Below are positions 28,809 to 37,537 of a stretch of 64,000 nucleotides of DNA, in pieces. Within the stretch, counting starts at the first letter, position 1. Each line of letters begins with the position of its first letter. The stretch spans positions 1 to 64,000 of the forward strand of contig JALEGJ010000063.1 of the NCBI GenBank assembly GCA_022763115.1, read 5' to 3'. Source of the DNA: Aquisalinus sp. Its GTDB lineage: Bacteria; Pseudomonadota; Alphaproteobacteria; Caulobacterales; Parvularculaceae. The translations under genes and the position numbers were made by a program. Below the pieces are notes generated by a model. It searched no databases, was not told the origin of the DNA, and saw only the letters and a program-made list of their open reading frames with translations.

Positions 28809-29921
28809 ATGCGGTTCGCTCTTCTCTTTGCGGTAACAAGTTTGCTGGCAAGCCTTCCGGCTTTTGGGTCAGCATGGCTTGGGCACAACACAGATTCTCC
28901 TGCGCTTAAGAATCCGGAAAACCTGCCGGTTGGCGCCTGGCGACCTGTTGACCTGAAAGCAACACAGGCCGGTAACACTGACGAAAGTGGCAATGCGCCA
29001 GTTCCACCGTTTCAGATTGGCCAGTTAAAATATCGTGGTAGTCTGATATTGAGTTCACCTGATCGCCGCTTTGGCGGTTTCTCCGGTCTGCGCCTGACAA
29101 CAGACGGCAATAATCTGTACGCAATTTCTGATCGCGCCCAATGGCTTATAGCAGAGCCTGTCTATGATGAGTTCGGCTCAATAACAGACCTCCATCAGGT
29201 TCGCATGGCCACACTGGAGCGACATAATGGCGAAATCCTGACAGGTGCCGCCGGTGACGCTGAAGGCTTGGAACTGACCCCGGATGGCGGTGCCATCATC
29301 AGCTTTGAGCGGTATCACCGTGTAGATCATTACCGAAAGGACCGATCTGATCGGTTCCGCTATCGACAGCGGCTCATGCATAACAAGATCGCACAAGGGC
29401 TTGAGTCTAACGGGGCACTTGAAAGCGTTATTTTATTGAGGAACAGTCGGGTTTTGACATTTGCAGAAAATTCTGCGGAGCCCTTTTCATGGAGTGAGAA
29501 TGACAGGAACCTGACAGCCGACAATGTTGTACCCGGATGGATATCACCGCCGGCCATCTGGTATGAGGGAGGCGATGACTGGGCACCTATTGCCTATCAG
29601 CCCGCCGAAGGGTTTTCCGTAACAGATCTGGCGCAGGACAGAGCTACAGGCGACGTATATGTACTTGAACGCCTGTACTCTCGCTCAACAGGCGTACGTA
29701 GCCGCGTCACGCGCCTTGATCTGGCGCAGATAAAGGCAGGGAGCATTCTTCAGGGGGAAGAGATTGCCCGGCTGAATATGTTGCATGGTATCGATAATCT
29801 CGAAGCAATGGATCTCAGGCGCACGACGGATGGCAGATTGATGCTGTATCTGATGTCAGACGATAACTTCAACATCGCGCAACGCACCGTATTGATGAGC
29901 TGGGAGGTAACTGATCGCTGA
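28809..29921 (+). CDS. Esterase-like protein of the phytase family (exported)
   Basis: The 370-residue protein has a signal peptide (residues 1-20, LLFAVTSLLASLPAFGSA) and a beta-propeller-type sequence with FGGFSGLRLTTDGNNLYAISDRAQW, DAEGLELTPDGGAIISFERYHRV and IDNLEAMDLRRTTDGRL. These are the marks of the esterase-like activity of phytase family found in many Alphaproteobacteria. No enzyme activity is firmly established for the group. It is probably periplasmic. The gene lies 12 bases after cobT in the same direction and converges on the next gene with a three-base gap. Confidence 0.85.
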   Translation: MRFALLFAVTSLLASLPAFGSAWLGHNTDSPALKNPENLPVGAWRPVDLKATQAGNTDESGNAPVPPFQIGQLKYRGSLILSSPDRRFGGFSGLRLTTDGNNLYAISDRAQWLIAEPVYDEFGSITDLHQVRMATLERHNGEILTGAAGDAEGLELTPDGGAIISFERYHRVDHYRKDRSDRFRYRQRLMHNKIAQGLESNGALESVILLRNSRVLTFAENSAEPFSWSENDRNLTADNVVPGWISPPAIWYEGGDDWAPIAYQPAEGFSVTDLAQDRATGDVYVLERLYSRSTGVRSRVTRLDLAQIKAGSILQGEEIARLNMLHGIDNLEAMDLRRTTDGRLMLYLMSDDNFNIAQRTVLMSWEVTDR

Positions 29922-29924
29922 TCC

Positions 29925-30650
29925 TTATCTGGCAAGAGCGCTCATGCTGCCAAGATAAGGTCTGAACAACCGGCGCAGGGCAAAGTAGACTGGCAAAAAC
30001 GTCAGGCAAAACAGACTTTTCATGGCGACATCAAGAATCAGCCAGGTGATCCAGAGCGTACCGATTTCCCCGTAAATGATTGGAAAATAAATCGCAGCTT
30101 GCGTAGCGAACCCGAAAACACCGCCATAAAACGGCGCACGCCACCAGTTACCACCGCGCGTATAGTCATACACATAAATCGCAATGAGCTGACCAATATA
30201 CCAGCTGGCGACAAAGCCTGCGGCGAACCGGGCAGACGGCAAGTCTCCCTCAACAAGCTGCGGTGCCAGATAGATCAGCATCGCGCCCGCCAACCCTGCG
30301 CTGATTGCCCACGCCAGAGCGGCAAGTCGTCCTGCAAAAATACTCCCGTATGATCTTGTGACCAGGATCAGATAGAACAGGGACAGGCACATGATTGCAT
30401 CACCACGGCTGAACCAGTTGCTAATGGCCAACTCGGGTGACATGCCAACAAACCTGTCGAAATGTCTGAATGGCAAATCCAGAGTTAGTAATGAGAAGAC
30501 GAAAACCGGCACCAATATGAGTGATAGGCGCGCCACCAACCATACCAGTTGTACAAGCCGGTCAATGCGGTCACGGAGTTTGTCAGCAGCAGTTTGTTCC
30601 TGCACACGCAGGTTCTCGTGAATAACCGGATCTTCTGCTGCAATGTCCAT
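29925..30650 (-). CDS. Putative VUT-family (queuosine-precursor-transporter-like) membrane protein
   Basis: The 241-residue protein has about six membrane helices. The segment AGFVASWYIGQLIAIYVYDYTR followed by a Trp-rich loop and TQAAIYFPIIY resembles the VUT/YhhQ family, whose members import the queuosine precursor preQ0. The N-terminus carries a charged helix of about 35 residues before the first membrane segment. The assignment is by pattern only. No queuosine genes are in the window. It lies downstream of rpmB on the same strand with about 50 bases between them. Confidence 0.6.
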   Translation of the reverse strand: MDIAAEDPVIHENLRVQEQTAADKLRDRIDRLVQLVWLVARLSLILVPVFVFSLLTLDLPFRHFDRFVGMSPELAISNWFSRGDAIMCLSLFYLILVTRSYGSIFAGRLAALAWAISAGLAGAMLIYLAPQLVEGDLPSARFAAGFVASWYIGQLIAIYVYDYTRGGNWWRAPFYGGVFGFATQAAIYFPIIYGEIGTLWITWLILDVAMKSLFCLTFLPVYFALRRLFRPYLGSMSALAR

Positions 30651-30703
30651 ATAACTGTGCCTGTCAGGATTCGCTGCGACGAGGCCAGTTTAGGGTAAAG
30701 GCG

Positions 30704-30982
30704 TTAAGAAGCTCTCGCCAGTTCCTTTTTGACCTTGAGAGCGGCAGCAGAAAGGTCCTGCTCTTTGGCTTTGTTGAGAAAGGCATCAAGCCCACCGACA
30801 TGATCGACGGAACGCAGCGCGTGCGCAGAGATGCGAAACTTGAAAGAACGTCCAAGCTTCTCGCTCAACAGTGTCACGTTGCACAGATTTGGGCGGAAAA
30901 TTCGCCGTGTTTTATTGTGCGCGTGAGAGACGTTGTTACCTGCCATTGGGCGCTTGCCAGTAAATTCACAAACACGGGACAT
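30704..30982 (-). CDS. rpmB: 50S ribosomal protein L28
   Basis: The 92-residue protein has the L28 signature: [20 protein letters not shown], then [15 protein letters not shown] and [18 protein letters not shown]. It is part of the large ribosomal subunit. The first cysteine is kept but the second of the zinc-binding pair is not, as in many C-minus forms. It is transcribed away from the DUF3108 gene, the usual alphaproteobacterial neighbour. The 261 bases between them hold no further gene that I can see. Confidence 0.98.
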   Translation of the reverse strand: MSRVCEFTGKRPMAGNNVSHAHNKTRRIFRPNLCNVTLLSEKLGRSFKFRISAHALRSVDHVGGLDAFLNKAKEQDLSAAALKVKKELARAS

Positions 30983-31243
30983 TGCTGTCTTCCTTCAATA
31001 TATCTATCGGTGCGTAAATACGCTGTAATTTTTCACAGAGCCGCGTCTCATAAGGGGTGCACAACTGGCAGTCAAGGCCACAAAAGCGGCAAATTGTTCT
31101 CTTTACTTCACCTCACGGCACGCCCGAAAATGTGATCGCTTGCCGCAATCCTGCCTGAATTAAGTACGGCTGACTGTCCAAAAGATAAGTTGTAAGAACC
31201 ACAAGACCAAGACAGGCTTGGCCTGCAAAATGGAGTAGACGTA

Positions 31244-32236
31244 ATGGCAGTGTCCAATCGACCCTCAAAACTGGTAGCAACAACATCTATAGGGGCAATC
31301 GCCAGCTGCAGTGTCCTTGTTATGGCAGCATCGGCTCAGGGGCCCTACTCCATAGACATGCACATCCCCCCCGGCACACTCGCGGCCGGATCACCTGAAT
31401 GGCAGGCTGCATTCTCCGTGGACCAGTTCGATACAAGAGACCCGTATCCGCCGCGGGTAAATGTGGACGGTGCGAAAAAACTGTCAGTAACGTACAAAGG
31501 CAAGGCGCTGGGTCTTGACATCGGGCGCGTATTTATCACCGCTGACATCACCGACACGACCTATCGTATGACGTACAAGGTGCAGACTGATGGCGTTGTG
31601 CGTTGGCTGGACCAGACCGAACAGGACGTTGTGTCTTACGGCATGCTTGACGGGCCGGATATGGCGGCTCTCTATTATGAGCGGCATGAACGTGAAGATG
31701 GTAAAAGCAAACTGGTGGAACTGACACGGCCCGCACCGGGCGCCCGCTTCCGTTACTGGAGCGATCCCTATACGGAACTTGTTCACCCTGTCATGCCGGA
31801 AATTGGCCTGCAAACCGTTGACCCTCTGGCTGCCCTCGCCCAGCTCGGTTTCATTGAAGTAGCCGCAGGTCAGGAGCCCTGTGATCGCCATGTGGAGGTG
31901 TATGATGGCAGGCGCCGTTTTGACATGCGCATGGAACCTGCTGGCACAGCAACACTCAGAGGTCGGGGCAGCAAGCGCTATAACGGATTCACTTACAAGT
32001 GCCGTGTCTTCATGAACAAGGTTGCCGGGTATAATCAGAAAAACCTAGAAGATGAGTTTGATGGTGAAGGCTTCGTCTATCTCGCGCCGATGCCAGACAC
32101 CGTCAGTTCCAGGAATTTCACCTACATGCCAGTATTCCTCGAAGGAAAAACCGGTATTCTCAGTGCAACACTTGAAGCCAAAGCGCCTACCATGCTGATG
32201 CCGGACGGTCAGAAGATTGAACTCTGGAGAAGATAG
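31244..32236 (+). CDS. DUF3108 domain protein (exported)
   Basis: The 330-residue protein has a long signal sequence (cleavage probably at ASAQG near residue 32) and the DUF3108 pattern: KLSVTYKGKALGLDIGRVF, RMTYKVQTDGVVRWLDQ, VDPLAALAQLGF and GQEPCDRHVEVYDGRRRFD. It should be periplasmic, with a beta-rich lipocalin-like fold; its function is not established. It stands divergent from rpmB, which is the common arrangement. Two cysteines (in EPCD and YKCR) could form a disulphide. Confidence 0.88.
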   Translation: MAVSNRPSKLVATTSIGAIASCSVLVMAASAQGPYSIDMHIPPGTLAAGSPEWQAAFSVDQFDTRDPYPPRVNVDGAKKLSVTYKGKALGLDIGRVFITADITDTTYRMTYKVQTDGVVRWLDQTEQDVVSYGMLDGPDMAALYYERHEREDGKSKLVELTRPAPGARFRYWSDPYTELVHPVMPEIGLQTVDPLAALAQLGFIEVAAGQEPCDRHVEVYDGRRRFDMRMEPAGTATLRGRGSKRYNGFTYKCRVFMNKVAGYNQKNLEDEFDGEGFVYLAPMPDTVSSRNFTYMPVFLEGKTGILSATLEAKAPTMLMPDGQKIELWRR

Positions 32237-32250
32237 GTTTTGTACGCCCG

Positions 32251-33111
32251 TCAGGCAGCCTTGACTTGCCGTTGGTGCGCATAAATCTCCCGAACTTTCT
32301 CGGCAATAATTCTGGCGTTATCTTCAATCAGGATACTGACATGGTCATCTTGCGGGAATGTACCGTACCATCCATAGCCGCTGTTATTTTTGGCAATGGC
32401 GGCGTCCTGCTCTGTCATGCTGTTAATCATCGTTGCTGCAAAAATGGCCAGTGGTAGCTGCTCGTACCCGGTAGCGTGAAGATAGTCTGCATTGGCATCA
32501 ACGCCGAGCACCTCATCTCTTGAGGCAGCATGATGGCTGGCCGCCCCGTAGCCCCAGACTTTGTCCTCACGCAGTTGCCCGTCCAGTTTGAAATTGTTCG
32601 GCGCAAATCGCGACAGGGGTTCTGCCAGGCCCAGCTTCGCCCCATAGGCCCCCACTTTCAGCATCTGACCAAAGGGGCCAAAAAATCCGCCCGTAGCATC
32701 TTTCAGGCGACGGGGAGAGACGGCATCCACCAGAACAAGGCCTGACAGGTCTTCCGGATAAAGATTCGCATATGCATGTAATCGCAAACCGGCCATCGAA
32801 TGACCGATCAGGATCATCGGGTCATCAACACCGAGAGCGCTGCGCAACAGCCGCATATCTTCAACGTGATATTGTGGAGACGGAACAATCCCTTCTGACG
32901 CTGGATCACTTGACCCCATACCGACACGGTCATAGAGGCAAACCCGAAAGTCTTTTTTCAACTCTTCCTTGATCCACCAGCCATCTGCGTAAATGCCGAA
33001 TGAGCCTGCATCGTATAATACAAAGGGTGCTTGGTCCGGCCCTTCGACCAGATAATGCAGTCTGCGCCCCGGTTCGACTTCGATAAGTGAATAAGCTGGT
33101 TTATTCGCCAT
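32251..33111 (-). CDS. Alpha/beta hydrolase
   Basis: The 286-residue soluble protein has the hydrolase fold with nucleophile elbow LIGHSMAGLRLHAYA (Gly-His-Ser-Met-Ala), LVDAVSPRR after it and a C-terminal FPQDDHVSIL supplying the histidine. DRVGMGSSDP is the loop of small esterases and epoxide-hydrolase-like enzymes. No export signal is seen. The substrate is unknown. It converges on the DUF3108 gene with 14 bases between them and is divergent from the MacA-like gene. Confidence 0.87.
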   Translation of the reverse strand: MANKPAYSLIEVEPGRRLHYLVEGPDQAPFVLYDAGSFGIYADGWWIKEELKKDFRVCLYDRVGMGSSDPASEGIVPSPQYHVEDMRLLRSALGVDDPMILIGHSMAGLRLHAYANLYPEDLSGLVLVDAVSPRRLKDATGGFFGPFGQMLKVGAYGAKLGLAEPLSRFAPNNFKLDGQLREDKVWGYGAASHHAASRDEVLGVDANADYLHATGYEQLPLAIFAATMINSMTEQDAAIAKNNSGYGWYGTFPQDDHVSILIEDNARIIAEKVREIYAHQRQVKAA

Positions 33112-33237
33112 TGCCGACCTAATTCATGCAAGATTGTGGAGTAGAATTAACCATGATGGTGAACAGGTATCCAGTTATTACCCGTTTTACAATATGATTT
33201 CAGATGACTGAAAGATTGCCAAGTTAAGGGCCAGCCA

Positions 33238-34668
33238 GTGCGTAAACTTATCTCATCAAAACTTTTCTGGGGCATTGCCATATTGGGAGCACTGGTTACA
33301 GGCTTCTTCGCTTTTGCCTCCCCCTCCCAGACGGCAACAGAAGAGCCAGCATACATCACTGTCGAGTTGGACAGAGGCAGCATCAAGCGATCTGTTGCAA
33401 CGTCTGGAACTGTGCAGCCTCTCGTAAGAGTTGAGGTCGGCTCACAACTTTCCGGCCAGTTGATCGAGGTCCTGGCGGATTTCAATACAGAAGTGCGTCA
33501 GGGTGATCTGCTGGCACGTATCGACCCGGACACGTTTCGCTCCCGTGTGGAGGAAGCTGAAGCGCAGCTGAAAATTTCACGGGCGGGTCTTGCGGTTGCC
33601 AGAGCCAATCAGCGCCGGGCAGAAGCAAACCTGACCCAGCGCCGCAGCGACCTCGCACGTTTTGAACCCCTGCTCGAGTATGATGCGATTTCAGAGATTG
33701 AAGTTGACGCCGCACAGGCACAATTCGATGCGGCTGTTGCAGATTATCAGTCTTCTGAAGCGCAAGTTGAGAACGCTTTGGCGCTTGTATCACAACGGGA
33801 GGCATCTCTTCGGCAAGCACAGGTAGACCTCCAGCGAACTGATATTCGCGCACCCATCAATGGCGTTGTCATCCTGCGTAATGTCGATGTCGGACAGACG
33901 GTTGCAGCCAGCCTGCAGGCACCTGTACTTTTTGAAATCGCGCAAGACCTTTCCAAAATCCAGATAGAAGCAGACGTGAACGAAGCGGATATCGGCTCAG
34001 TCAAGGAGGGTAATGAAGTCACGTTCTCCGTGGATGCGTATCCGAACCGGGAATTCAATGGCGTGGTGCGTCAAGTCCGGCTGGCTCCCAAGGAAGAGTC
34101 CAACATCATTTCGTACACGGTTATTGTAAATGCAGATAACCCGCAAAAAATCCTTTATCCGGGCATGACAGCGAGCGTTGAAATCATCACCGGTCAACGA
34201 GACGATGTCTTGCGGGTCGCAAACAGTGTCCTGCGTTTCAAACCTGATAATGCTGATGCCGGAACCTCTGGAGGACGGTCAAGAGGCGCTGGCGGCGGTG
34301 CTGACAGAATGGCTGAGCTACAGGAGCAACTAGGACTCTCCGACGAACAAAGCCGAGAAATCAGACAAAAAATGCGGGATCTTTTCACAAACCGCGGTCA
34401 GGGTGGCCCATCTGGCGGTGGCAATCCGCGCGACGCGATGTCAAAAATCTTCCGTACCGTTCTTGATGAAGAGCAATGGGAGAAATATCAGGCGCTGCAA
34501 AACGACAGACAGGAATACACGCGCGGGACACTATGGACACTGGACGCCTCAGGCAATCCTGATGCTGTTCCAGTGCGCCTTGGCATATCTGATGCCTCCC
34601 ATACAGAGGTTGTCTCTGATGATCTCGAAGCTGGCAGTGTGGTCATACAACGTCAGGGACGTAGCTAG
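33238..34668 (+). CDS. MacA-type periplasmic adaptor with C-terminal helical insert
   Basis: This HlyD/MacA-like membrane-fusion protein links an inner-membrane MacB-type ABC transporter to an outer-membrane TolC channel. The 476-residue protein has an N-terminal anchor (about 6-24), a lipoyl half-motif (VEVGSQLSGQL), a long coiled-coil hairpin (about 100-195) and RAPINGVVILRNVDVGQTV. Between the beta-barrel and the final membrane-proximal domain lies an unusual Gly-rich insert with a short helical module (about 350-430: LQEQLGLSDEQSREIRQKMR, then LDEEQWEKYQAL) that resembles Spy/CpxP-type LTxxQ repeats. The start is GTG at 33238, with AAGGG about eight bases upstream. It is first in a three-gene operon; no tolC is in the window. 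Confidence 0.88.
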   Translation: MRKLISSKLFWGIAILGALVTGFFAFASPSQTATEEPAYITVELDRGSIKRSVATSGTVQPLVRVEVGSQLSGQLIEVLADFNTEVRQGDLLARIDPDTFRSRVEEAEAQLKISRAGLAVARANQRRAEANLTQRRSDLARFEPLLEYDAISEIEVDAAQAQFDAAVADYQSSEAQVENALALVSQREASLRQAQVDLQRTDIRAPINGVVILRNVDVGQTVAASLQAPVLFEIAQDLSKIQIEADVNEADIGSVKEGNEVTFSVDAYPNREFNGVVRQVRLAPKEESNIISYTVIVNADNPQKILYPGMTASVEIITGQRDDVLRVANSVLRFKPDNADAGTSGGRSRGAGGGADRMAELQEQLGLSDEQSREIRQKMRDLFTNRGQGGPSGGGNPRDAMSKIFRTVLDEEQWEKYQALQNDRQEYTRGTLWTLDASGNPDAVPVRLGISDASHTEVVSDDLEAGSVVIQRQGRS

Positions 34669-34672
34669 AGAA

Positions 34673-35371
34673 ATGCAGCCAGTCATCGAATGTAAGGGGC
34701 TGACCAAAATATATGCATTGGGCGTGCAGGAAGTTCGAGCACTGGACGGTGTGGATTTTCAAATCGACCGGGGGGAGTATGTTTCCATTATGGGACCGTC
34801 CGGTTCTGGCAAATCAACCTTGATGAACATGATTGGCGCGCTGGATGTGCCCAGCAGCGGTTCATTGAAAATCGCAGGCGAAGACATTGCCGACATGGCA
34901 CCGGACGAACTTGCCGCGTTGCGGAACCGCACCATCGGTTTTGTTTTCCAGCAATTTAATCTGTTACGTCGCACCACAGCACTGGACAATGCGAAACTGC
35001 CCTTGTTGTATCGGGAAGGTAGCAGCAATGCTCAGGCGCGGGAAAAAGCAGCGGCAGCCCTCACCCGGGTCGGCCTTGGTGAACGTATGGATCACCACCC
35101 GTCACAGCTTTCGGGTGGACAGCAACAACGCGTGGCGATTGCAAGGGCGCTGGTTAACGACCCGGAGTTGATCCTTGCTGATGAGCCAACAGGCGCTCTG
35201 GACAGTCAGACATCAGAAGAAATCATGGCGCTTTTCTCTGAACTCAACCAGCAAGGCGTGACAGTGATTATTGTGACCCATGAACAGGAAGTCGCCGACC
35301 AGACCAGGCGCGTATTGAGATTACGTGACGGCAAGATCGTCGCTGATGAATACCAGGAGATCGCTGCATGA
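34673..35371 (+). CDS. MacB-type ABC transporter ATP-binding protein
   Basis: The 232-residue ATPase has Walker [10 protein letters not shown], the signature [15 protein letters not shown], Walker [13 protein letters not shown] and the H-loop [11 protein letters not shown]. The spacing and the [10 protein letters not shown]-loop are those of the MacB/LolD family. Here the ATPase and permease are separate genes, unlike E. coli MacB. The ATG at 34673, four bases after the adaptor stop, was chosen because the protein then begins at the usual [14 protein letters not shown]; an upstream in-frame extension lies inside the adaptor gene. Its stop overlaps the permease start by four bases. Confidence 0.93.
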   Translation: MQPVIECKGLTKIYALGVQEVRALDGVDFQIDRGEYVSIMGPSGSGKSTLMNMIGALDVPSSGSLKIAGEDIADMAPDELAALRNRTIGFVFQQFNLLRRTTALDNAKLPLLYREGSSNAQAREKAAAALTRVGLGERMDHHPSQLSGGQQQRVAIARALVNDPELILADEPTGALDSQTSEEIMALFSELNQQGVTVIIVTHEQEVADQTRRVLRLRDGKIVADEYQEIAA

Positions 35372-36594
35372 GCTTCGGAAACGCCTTCCTGACGGCCTTA
35401 CAGGCACTGCGCCTAAACGGTTTGCGCAGTTTACTGACAGCCCTTGGGATCATCATTGGCATTGCCTCCGTCATCGTCATGGTCGCAATCGGCAACGGGG
35501 CACGACAATCAGTTGAGGAGCAGATCGACCGCCTGGGGTCATCCATGCTCACAGTTTTTCCGAGCACCCGCACAAGCCGGGGGCAAAGCTCCGGGCGCTA
35601 CATGCCTTTCTCGGAACGCACGATGTATAATGTGGCAGATCAGTTACCCAGCATCGTGGCGGTAACAGGCGACATTCAGGCGCAGGTGACGCTTGTCAGT
35701 GCCGAGACAGATTGGGCAACGACGGCGCGCGGTGTGAATCATACCTACCCACTGGTTCGTAATCATGAGGTTGCAGATGGTGACTTCTTCACCGCGGAGG
35801 ATGTGGCCTCTGGCAGGCGGTACGCGGTGATTGGCTCCACAATTCAGCGAGAAGTTTTTGGAGAAATCTCTGCTGTCGGGGCATCTATTCGTATCAATAA
35901 TGTGCCATTTGAAGTGATTGGCGTTCTTGAAGCGACGGGTGAATCTTTTCGTGGGCGAGATTCTGATGATGTTATTCTTGCACCTCTCAAAACCGTTCGG
36001 GACAGGCTTGCCGGCAACTGGCGTCCCGTACCAGATCGCATCGACAGTATGTACATTCTATTTCGCGATGATGCCGACATAGTAGAGGCACAGGCCGAAC
36101 TCGAAGAGGCATTGCGCATAGAACGAGAAATCAACCCCGGGCAGAGTGATAATTTCCGTGTCTTGAGTTTCGCGAGCTTTGTTCAGGCGCGAAATGAAAC
36201 CTCCCAGACATTCAGTTATCTGCTTGCCGCCGCTGCCGGTATATCCCTGATCGTGGGTGGCATCGGCATCATGAATATCATGCTGGTGTCTGTAACCGAG
36301 CGAACACGGGAAATCGGCCTGCGCATGGCAATTGGCGCACGACCTGGCGACATTATGACCCAGTTCCTGATCGAAGCTGTGGTTCTCTGCACCATTGGCG
36401 GTATTATTGGCTTGGCCCTGGGCCTTGGCGGCGCTTGGGCTGTAACCAGTCTGGCAGAATGGGACGTATTGATAGAGCCTTCATTGGTGCTGATCGCGAT
36501 TGCCACGTCCCTGACTGTTGGTGTCGTTTTCGGCTTCTTTCCTGCCCGACAGGCCGCACAACTAAATCCGATTGAGGCGCTGCGGTACGAATAA
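35368..36594 (+). CDS. MacB/FtsX-type ABC transporter permease
   Basis: The 408-residue permease has the MacB layout: a first membrane helix (about 20-42, with LTALGIIIGIASVIVMVAIG), a large periplasmic domain, then three C-terminal helices starting at SLIVGGIGIMNIMLVSVTERTREIGLRMAIGA, which is the classic FtsX/MacB motif. MacB systems use ATP to drive a mechanical change that expels substrates through TolC. Substrates may include toxins, peptides, macrolides or lipids and are not predictable here. The start codon overlaps the ATPase stop by four bases (ATGA). Confidence 0.93.
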   Translation: MSFGNAFLTALQALRLNGLRSLLTALGIIIGIASVIVMVAIGNGARQSVEEQIDRLGSSMLTVFPSTRTSRGQSSGRYMPFSERTMYNVADQLPSIVAVTGDIQAQVTLVSAETDWATTARGVNHTYPLVRNHEVADGDFFTAEDVASGRRYAVIGSTIQREVFGEISAVGASIRINNVPFEVIGVLEATGESFRGRDSDDVILAPLKTVRDRLAGNWRPVPDRIDSMYILFRDDADIVEAQAELEEALRIEREINPGQSDNFRVLSFASFVQARNETSQTFSYLLAAAAGISLIVGGIGIMNIMLVSVTERTREIGLRMAIGARPGDIMTQFLIEAVVLCTIGGIIGLALGLGGAWAVTSLAEWDVLIEPSLVLIAIATSLTVGVVFGFFPARQAAQLNPIEALRYE

Positions 36595-36608
36595 GCCAGA
36601 CAGCAAAC

Positions 36609-37157
36609 TCAGATTTCAGATCCCGAAAGACTCTCGCGTAATTCTGCGGCCTGGCGCCTGGCATGTGCATAATGAGGATTCCACTTCAGCGCCTGCTGGT
36701 AGAGATCAAACGCTGCGCGATCCTCGCCATTGGCCTTGAGAATGTCGGCAAGATCTGTCGTGGCGATAAAATGCCTTGGCTCCAGTTCCAGCGCCTTCTG
36801 ATATCCGTCATAAGCAAGCTCATATTGCTCAAGATTGAGATAAACAGTGGCTTGCAAAACCCAGCCCTGCGCAAAGTTAGGCGCCAGGCCGGTAACATGC
36901 GCCGTCAGTTCACGGGCGACATCCATATCGCTCGCCATGGCGGCTTCGTAGGCACGCTGATACAGCAGGGTTACCGTGGGGCTTGATGCAGTTGACCAGA
37001 TTTCGAGAATACGCTGGCTCGTTTCCTCGGCATCAAGGGCTGTTCCGTCTCTTAGTTCCTGAAAAAGGGCGTCGAGACTCGGGTCATTCTGGTCCGCAAA
37101 TGAGACCGGGACCAGAAAAAAATTTAGGACGATAAAAACAGACAAGAAAAAACGCAT
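36609..37157 (-). CDS. TPR-repeat protein, exported
   Basis: The 182-residue protein has a signal peptide (residues 1-21, SVFIVLNFFLVPVSFA) and about three TPR-like repeats. The clearest are AQGWVLQATVYLNLEQYELA followed by YQKALELEPRHFIATTDLA and AFDLYQQALKWNPHYAHARR. It is probably a periplasmic scaffold for protein-protein contacts with unknown partners. It is a single gene, convergent with the exporter permease and downstream of rpmJ on the same strand. Confidence 0.82.
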   Translation of the reverse strand: MRFFLSVFIVLNFFLVPVSFADQNDPSLDALFQELRDGTALDAEETSQRILEIWSTASSPTVTLLYQRAYEAAMASDMDVARELTAHVTGLAPNFAQGWVLQATVYLNLEQYELAYDGYQKALELEPRHFIATTDLADILKANGEDRAAFDLYQQALKWNPHYAHARRQAAELRESLSGSEI

Positions 37158-37233
37158 GACCCTGATTATAGGTACATGCGTTAATTTTCAAATAGCGAAT
37201 GCGTTAGTACTCGCGCACTCGTCAGGATTAGAC

Positions 37234-37359
37234 TTAGCCTTGGCGCGCTTTGAAGCGGCGCTGCGTCTTGTTAATGACATAGACACGGCCTTTGCGGCGC
37301 ACGACGCGACAATCACGGTGACGGCTCTTGAGTGACTTGAGCGAACTTTTAACTTTCAT
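37234..37359 (-). CDS. rpmJ: 50S ribosomal protein L36, YkgO type
   Basis: A 41-codon ORF encodes [20 protein letters not shown] followed by a basic stretch ending [11 protein letters not shown]. This is the longer, zinc-free YkgO-type L36: only one of the four zinc-ribbon cysteines remains (in RDCRVV). It is the common or only L36 form in many Alphaproteobacteria. It is too short for most ORF filters. The stop is TAA at 37234-37236 and the ATG is at 37359. It lies upstream of the TPR gene on the minus strand with about 75 bases between them. Confidence 0.96.
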   Translation of the reverse strand: MKVKSSLKSLKSRHRDCRVVRRKGRVYVINKTQRRFKARQG

Positions 37360-37537
37360 CGACTTCTTGCCTCGTTAATTCTTAAGACCTACTGGTCATC
37401 GAATTGGCGTGATTACTGAGGCTGGACGGCCCTGTCAAGACAAATACACGATGACCTTGCTTCCTTGTTACTGGACGCTGCGTGCGCATCATCATACCTT
37501 CACCCAATAGACATCAGCTATCTGAAAGCGGTTTACC

